Assembly: GCA_020723285.1 (NCBI GenBank)
Contig: DYJE01000018.1
Span: forward strand, 27,878-91,877
Origin: Desulforapulum autotrophicum
Lineage (GTDB): Bacteria > Desulfobacterota > Desulfobacteria > Desulfobacterales > Desulfolunaceae
DNA length: 64,000 bases
Direction of reading: 5' to 3'
The notes under the pieces are model-generated. The model had not been told where the DNA came from, ran no database searches, and worked only from the letters and a program-made list of their open reading frames with translations. The first letter of the stretch is position 1; each line of letters opens with the position of its first letter. Of this stretch, positions 61,320 to 64,000 are shown piece by piece. The translations under genes were made by a program, and so were the position numbers.

Positions 61320-62321
61320 ATGAATATGAAAGATTACATCGGCATCGGCGTCCTTGCCCTTATCGTCGCCGTCATGCCTTTTGCAGTGGGCAACGATTAT
61401 TACCTGGGCGTCCTGGTGTTCACGGCTTTGAACTGCCTGACCTGCATCGGCCTCTGCCTGCTCCTGGGCTACGCCGGGCAGATTTCCCTGGGGCACAGCG
61501 CCTTCGTGGCCATCGGGGCCTATGCTTCGGCCCTTCTCACCACAAAACTGGGCTGGAACCCCTGGGCCGCCATGGGCGCGGGCATCGTGATTTCACTGGT
61601 CACTGCCGTGCTGGTGGGGATTCCCACCCTGAAACTGAAAGGCCATTACCTGGCCATGGCCACCCTGGGTTTCGCGTCCATCGTCCATGTGGTTCTGGTG
61701 GCGGCGGTGGACATCACCGGCGGACCGTCAGGGGTCAGCGGCATTCCTCGGCTTGAGCTTTTCGGCCTGGCCCTGGACACCGACACCCGGATTTTTTATT
61801 TCTGCTGGGCCCTGGTCCTCGTGGCCCTGTATTTTGCCGTGAACCTCATTCATTCCAGGGTGGGCCGGGGGCTTCAGGCCATTCACGGCAGCGAGGACGC
61901 CGCGTCGTCCCTGGGGGTCAACATCACCGTGGATAAAATCAGGATCTTCGCCCTGAGCGCCGTGTTCGCATCCGTGAGCGGCAGCCTCTACTCCCATTAC
62001 GTGCTGTACATCGATCCCGGTCCCTTCGACGTCATGCATTCCGTGCTTCTGATCACCATGGTGGCCGTGGGCGGCATCCATTCCATCTGGGGTGCCGTGA
62101 CCGGAGCCGTTCTGCTTTCACTGCTTCCCGAAGGGCTGTCGTTTCTGTCCGAGGGTCTTGCACAGTTCAACATCCAGTACAAAACAGACTACGACACCCT
62201 GATCTACGGAGCCATTCTGCTGTCCATCATGCTGTTTCTGCCTGAAGGCCTGTTTGACGGCATCCGGCGTTCCTTTTCCTTTTTTTCAAAGACAAACACT
62301 GAAACGGAGAGGGGCCAATGA
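61320..62321 (+). CDS. livM: branched-chain amino acid ABC transporter permease LivM
   Basis: Second permease, 333 residues. Landmarks: CLLLGYAGQISLGHSAFVAI, TLKLKGHYLAMATLGFASIV, GPSGVSGIPRLELFG and GGIHSIWGAVTGAVLLSLLP. About ten membrane helices. The stop overlaps the livG start by four bases (ATGA). Confidence 0.95.
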   Translation: MNMKDYIGIGVLALIVAVMPFAVGNDYYLGVLVFTALNCLTCIGLCLLLGYAGQISLGHSAFVAIGAYASALLTTKLGWNPWAAMGAGIVISLVTAVLVGIPTLKLKGHYLAMATLGFASIVHVVLVAAVDITGGPSGVSGIPRLELFGLALDTDTRIFYFCWALVLVALYFAVNLIHSRVGRGLQAIHGSEDAASSLGVNITVDKIRIFALSAVFASVSGSLYSHYVLYIDPGPFDVMHSVLLITMVAVGGIHSIWGAVTGAVLLSLLPEGLSFLSEGLAQFNIQYKTDYDTLIYGAILLSIMLFLPEGLFDGIRRSFSFFSKTNTETERGQ

Positions 62322-63091
62322 CGGATAACCCGACCCGGTCATTCATCGTGCTTGACAGGCTTCGCAAGGAATTCGGCGGCGTGGTGGCGGTGAACGATCT
62401 CAGCCTGAATTTCGCCAAAGGACAGATCAGCGCCCTCATCGGACCCAACGGAGCGGGCAAGACCACGGTGTTCAACCTGATCACCGGTTTTCTTCCGCCC
62501 ACGTCAGGCTCCATCACGCTGAACGGCGTGAATCTGTCCGGAAAGAAACCCCACCGCATCGCGTCCATGGGCGTGGGCCGGACATTTCAGAATGTCCAGG
62601 TTTTTCCGGCCATGACCGTTCTCGAAAACGTCATGGTGGGCCGCCATCTTCGGTCCCGCTGCGGCATGGCCGTGTCCTGCCTTCTTCCCCAGGCCCTTCG
62701 GCCGGAGGAAAAACGGATCCGTGAGGCGTCCATGGTCTGGCTCGAAGCCGTGGGGCTGAAAGATCAGGCGGACCGAACCGCGGGAAGCCTGCCCCTGGGC
62801 AGTCAGCGCATGCTGGAAATCGCACGGGCCATGGCCCTGGAACCGTCGGTGCTTTTTCTCGACGAACCGGCTTCAGGCCTGAACGCCCGGGAAACGGCGG
62901 GTATGGGCGACCTTATCGTGAAAATCAAGGCCATGGGCATCACCATCATCCTTGTGGAACACGACATGGAGCTGGTCATGGATATTTCGGACAACGTGGC
63001 GGTGGTGAATTTCGGCAGTCTCATCGCCGAGGGGACACCCAAGGACATCCAGGCGAACCCCGACGTCATCAACGCTTATCTGGGGGCCTGA
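62318..63091 (+). CDS. livG: branched-chain amino acid ABC transporter ATPase LivG
   Basis: Cytoplasmic ATPase of 257 residues. Walker A GPNGAGKTTVFNLITGFL, the Q-loop VGRTFQNVQVFPAMTVLENV, Walker B SVLFLDEPASGLNARE and the switch His in VEHDMELVMDIS. The usual LSGG signature reads LPLGSQRMLEIARAMA, as in many LivG proteins. Two bases separate it from livF. Confidence 0.95.
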   Translation: MTDNPTRSFIVLDRLRKEFGGVVAVNDLSLNFAKGQISALIGPNGAGKTTVFNLITGFLPPTSGSITLNGVNLSGKKPHRIASMGVGRTFQNVQVFPAMTVLENVMVGRHLRSRCGMAVSCLLPQALRPEEKRIREASMVWLEAVGLKDQADRTAGSLPLGSQRMLEIARAMALEPSVLFLDEPASGLNARETAGMGDLIVKIKAMGITIILVEHDMELVMDISDNVAVVNFGSLIAEGTPKDIQANPDVINAYLGA

Positions 63092-63093
63092 TC

Positions 63094-63831
63094 ATGCTTC
63101 GACTGGTGAACATCAACAGCTATTACGGCCTGGTCCATGTGCTCAAGAACGTGTCCATGCACATCGACGAAGGGGAAATCGTCACCATCCTGGGTGCCAA
63201 CGGGGCCGGGAAGACAACGACTTTGCGGACCATCAGCGGCCTCCATCCCCTGAAAGGCGGCAGCATCCTTTTCAACGGCAGGGATATCCGGGGCATCCCC
63301 CCGGAAAAACTGGTTGGCATGGGCATGGCCCATGTTCCCGAAGGGCGGCAGATTTTCAGGCCCATGTCGGTTTACGAAAACCTGGAGCTGGGCGGGCACA
63401 TCATCTACCGGCAGTTCGGAAAAAAACAATTGAAAACGGACATCGAGGAGATGTTCGAGCGCTTTCCCATTCTGGAGTCGCGGAAAAAACAGTACGCCGG
63501 AACCATGAGCGGCGGCGAACAGCAGATGCTGGCCATTGCCATGGCGCTCCTGACCCGGCCCAGGCTTCTCCTTCTTGACGAGCCTTCCATGGGGCTTGCA
63601 CCGCTGATCATCAAGGACATCTTCCGGCTCATCGGCGAGTTCCAGAAAGAGCGTAAGATGACGGTGCTTCTCATCGAACAGAATGCCAACGCGGCCCTCG
63701 ACATCGCCGACCGGGGCTATGTCATGGAAACCGGCCGCATCGTTCTCGAAGAGGATGCCAAGTCCTTGAAATCGAACCAGGAAGTGAAACGGGCCTATCT
63801 TGGAAAAGACCAGAAGGAAATCTGGGAGTAA
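63094..63831 (+). CDS. livF: branched-chain amino acid ABC transporter ATPase LivF
   Basis: Second ATPase, 245 residues. Walker A GANGAGKTTTLRTISGLH, VPEGRQIFRPMSVYENLELG, signature MSGGEQQMLAIAMALLTRPR, Walker B LLLLDEPSMGLAPL and IEQNANAALDIADRGYVMET. Together with livG it powers the permease pair. It ends the operon in this window. Confidence 0.96.
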   Translation: MLRLVNINSYYGLVHVLKNVSMHIDEGEIVTILGANGAGKTTTLRTISGLHPLKGGSILFNGRDIRGIPPEKLVGMGMAHVPEGRQIFRPMSVYENLELGGHIIYRQFGKKQLKTDIEEMFERFPILESRKKQYAGTMSGGEQQMLAIAMALLTRPRLLLLDEPSMGLAPLIIKDIFRLIGEFQKERKMTVLLIEQNANAALDIADRGYVMETGRIVLEEDAKSLKSNQEVKRAYLGKDQKEIWE

Positions 63832-63846
63832 GCATGAAGGGGAACA

Positions 63847-63958
63847 TTGACCATCGAATGTTCAATGATGTCCATTCTCACCTCCGCCGGATTCATAAGC
63901 CGAAAATATCAACGGCATTCTTCATTCGATGTTGGATGTTGAATGTTCGATGTTGATG
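63847..63958. repeat. imperfect short tandem repeats downstream of livF
   Basis: GATGTTG-type units recur four times at 63928-63958, and a related word (GAATGTTC) occurs at 63855 and again at 63942. No gene is present from 63832 to the end. The stretch at 63959 onward (GACTCGTAAAAAGTCGC) looks like a dispersed repeat, though copies cannot be searched for here. Confidence 0.45.
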
Positions 63959-64000
63959 GACTCGTAAAAAGTCGCCCGATGGCTATGGAAAAAGGCCCAG

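Noticed and set aside
1..64000. CRISPR arrays, tRNA, rRNA, transposases
   Set aside because: No regularly spaced repeats, no cloverleaf or rRNA segments, and no transposase motifs were seen when reading the window.

Overview
The window looks like a chromosomal segment of a strictly Gram-negative, motile anaerobe, most likely a Desulfobacterota (Desulfobacterales-type) bacterium. This is inference from gene content: an LL-diaminopimelate aminotransferase, an acetyl-CoA hydrolase/transferase, an ACT-domain gene next to a complete branched-chain amino acid ABC transporter, a DUF3141 PHA-synthase-like protein, PEP-CTERM sorting, and sigma-54-type promoters in front of flagellar genes. Coding density is high and GC is moderate to high. 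No rRNA, tRNA, CRISPR array or transposase was recognised.

Layout. (1) 1-2116: the 3' part of a chemotaxis receptor and a family 3 periplasmic binding protein. (2) 2379-14064: a flagellar region. A sigma-54-type promoter precedes a large secreted AMIN-like/His-rich/TPR protein and an NtrC-like activator whose receiver domain is degenerate. A second sigma-54-type promoter precedes flgB-flgC-fliE-fliF-fliG-fliH-fliI-fliJ-motE-like. A DUF3141 alpha/beta hydrolase follows (14113-16236). (3) 16608-22256: an extracellular matrix module. It holds a PEP-CTERM protein with a von Willebrand A domain behind a third sigma-54-type promoter, a tandem CpsD/BY-kinase-like ATPase whose first P-loop is dead, and a polyprenyl-phosphate sugar transferase. 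Convergent to these is a two-gene unit: a small YjfB-like protein and an FHA-AAA+-Fis regulator whose GAFTGA loop reads GAFHQA. A sigma-28-like promoter lies in front of that unit. (4) 22423-41515: an accessory region of secreted or lipid-anchored proteins. It contains an LRR/thrombospondin-3 lipoprotein, a 784-residue lipoprotein with a membrane-anchored partner, two paralogous START-domain proteins, and a secreted protein with YadA-head-like repeats. It also has a NarL-type regulator with Glu in place of the phospho-Asp, a short TetR regulator, and a 2217-residue beta-helix/PPC protein followed by two lipoproteins. (5) 41711-53787: mostly housekeeping genes on both strands: DegV, a zinc-ribbon HEAGH membrane protein, DapL, a CPA2 antiporter fused to an EIIA-like domain, a 4-OT tautomerase, UvrA, acetyl-CoA hydrolase, DUF503 and a MEMO1/AmmB family protein. 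(6) 53963-58489: a toxin-antitoxin pair, three tandem outer-membrane beta-barrel paralogues, a LUD-domain protein and a left-handed beta-helix membrane protein. (7) 58575-63831: an ACT protein and livKHMGF, then a short repeat-rich tail.

How the genes may work together. The flagellar cluster carries its own enhancer-binding protein and matching sigma-54 promoters. That suggests a class II regulator that also drives the TPR protein. The most unusual unit is 16.6-22.3 kb. There a motility-type promoter and a YjfB-like protein appear to be co-transcribed with an FHA regulator beside PEP-CTERM and polysaccharide genes. I propose it as a candidate switch linking flagellar gene expression to surface matrix production. 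This is a hypothesis drawn from gene order and motifs, not an established system.
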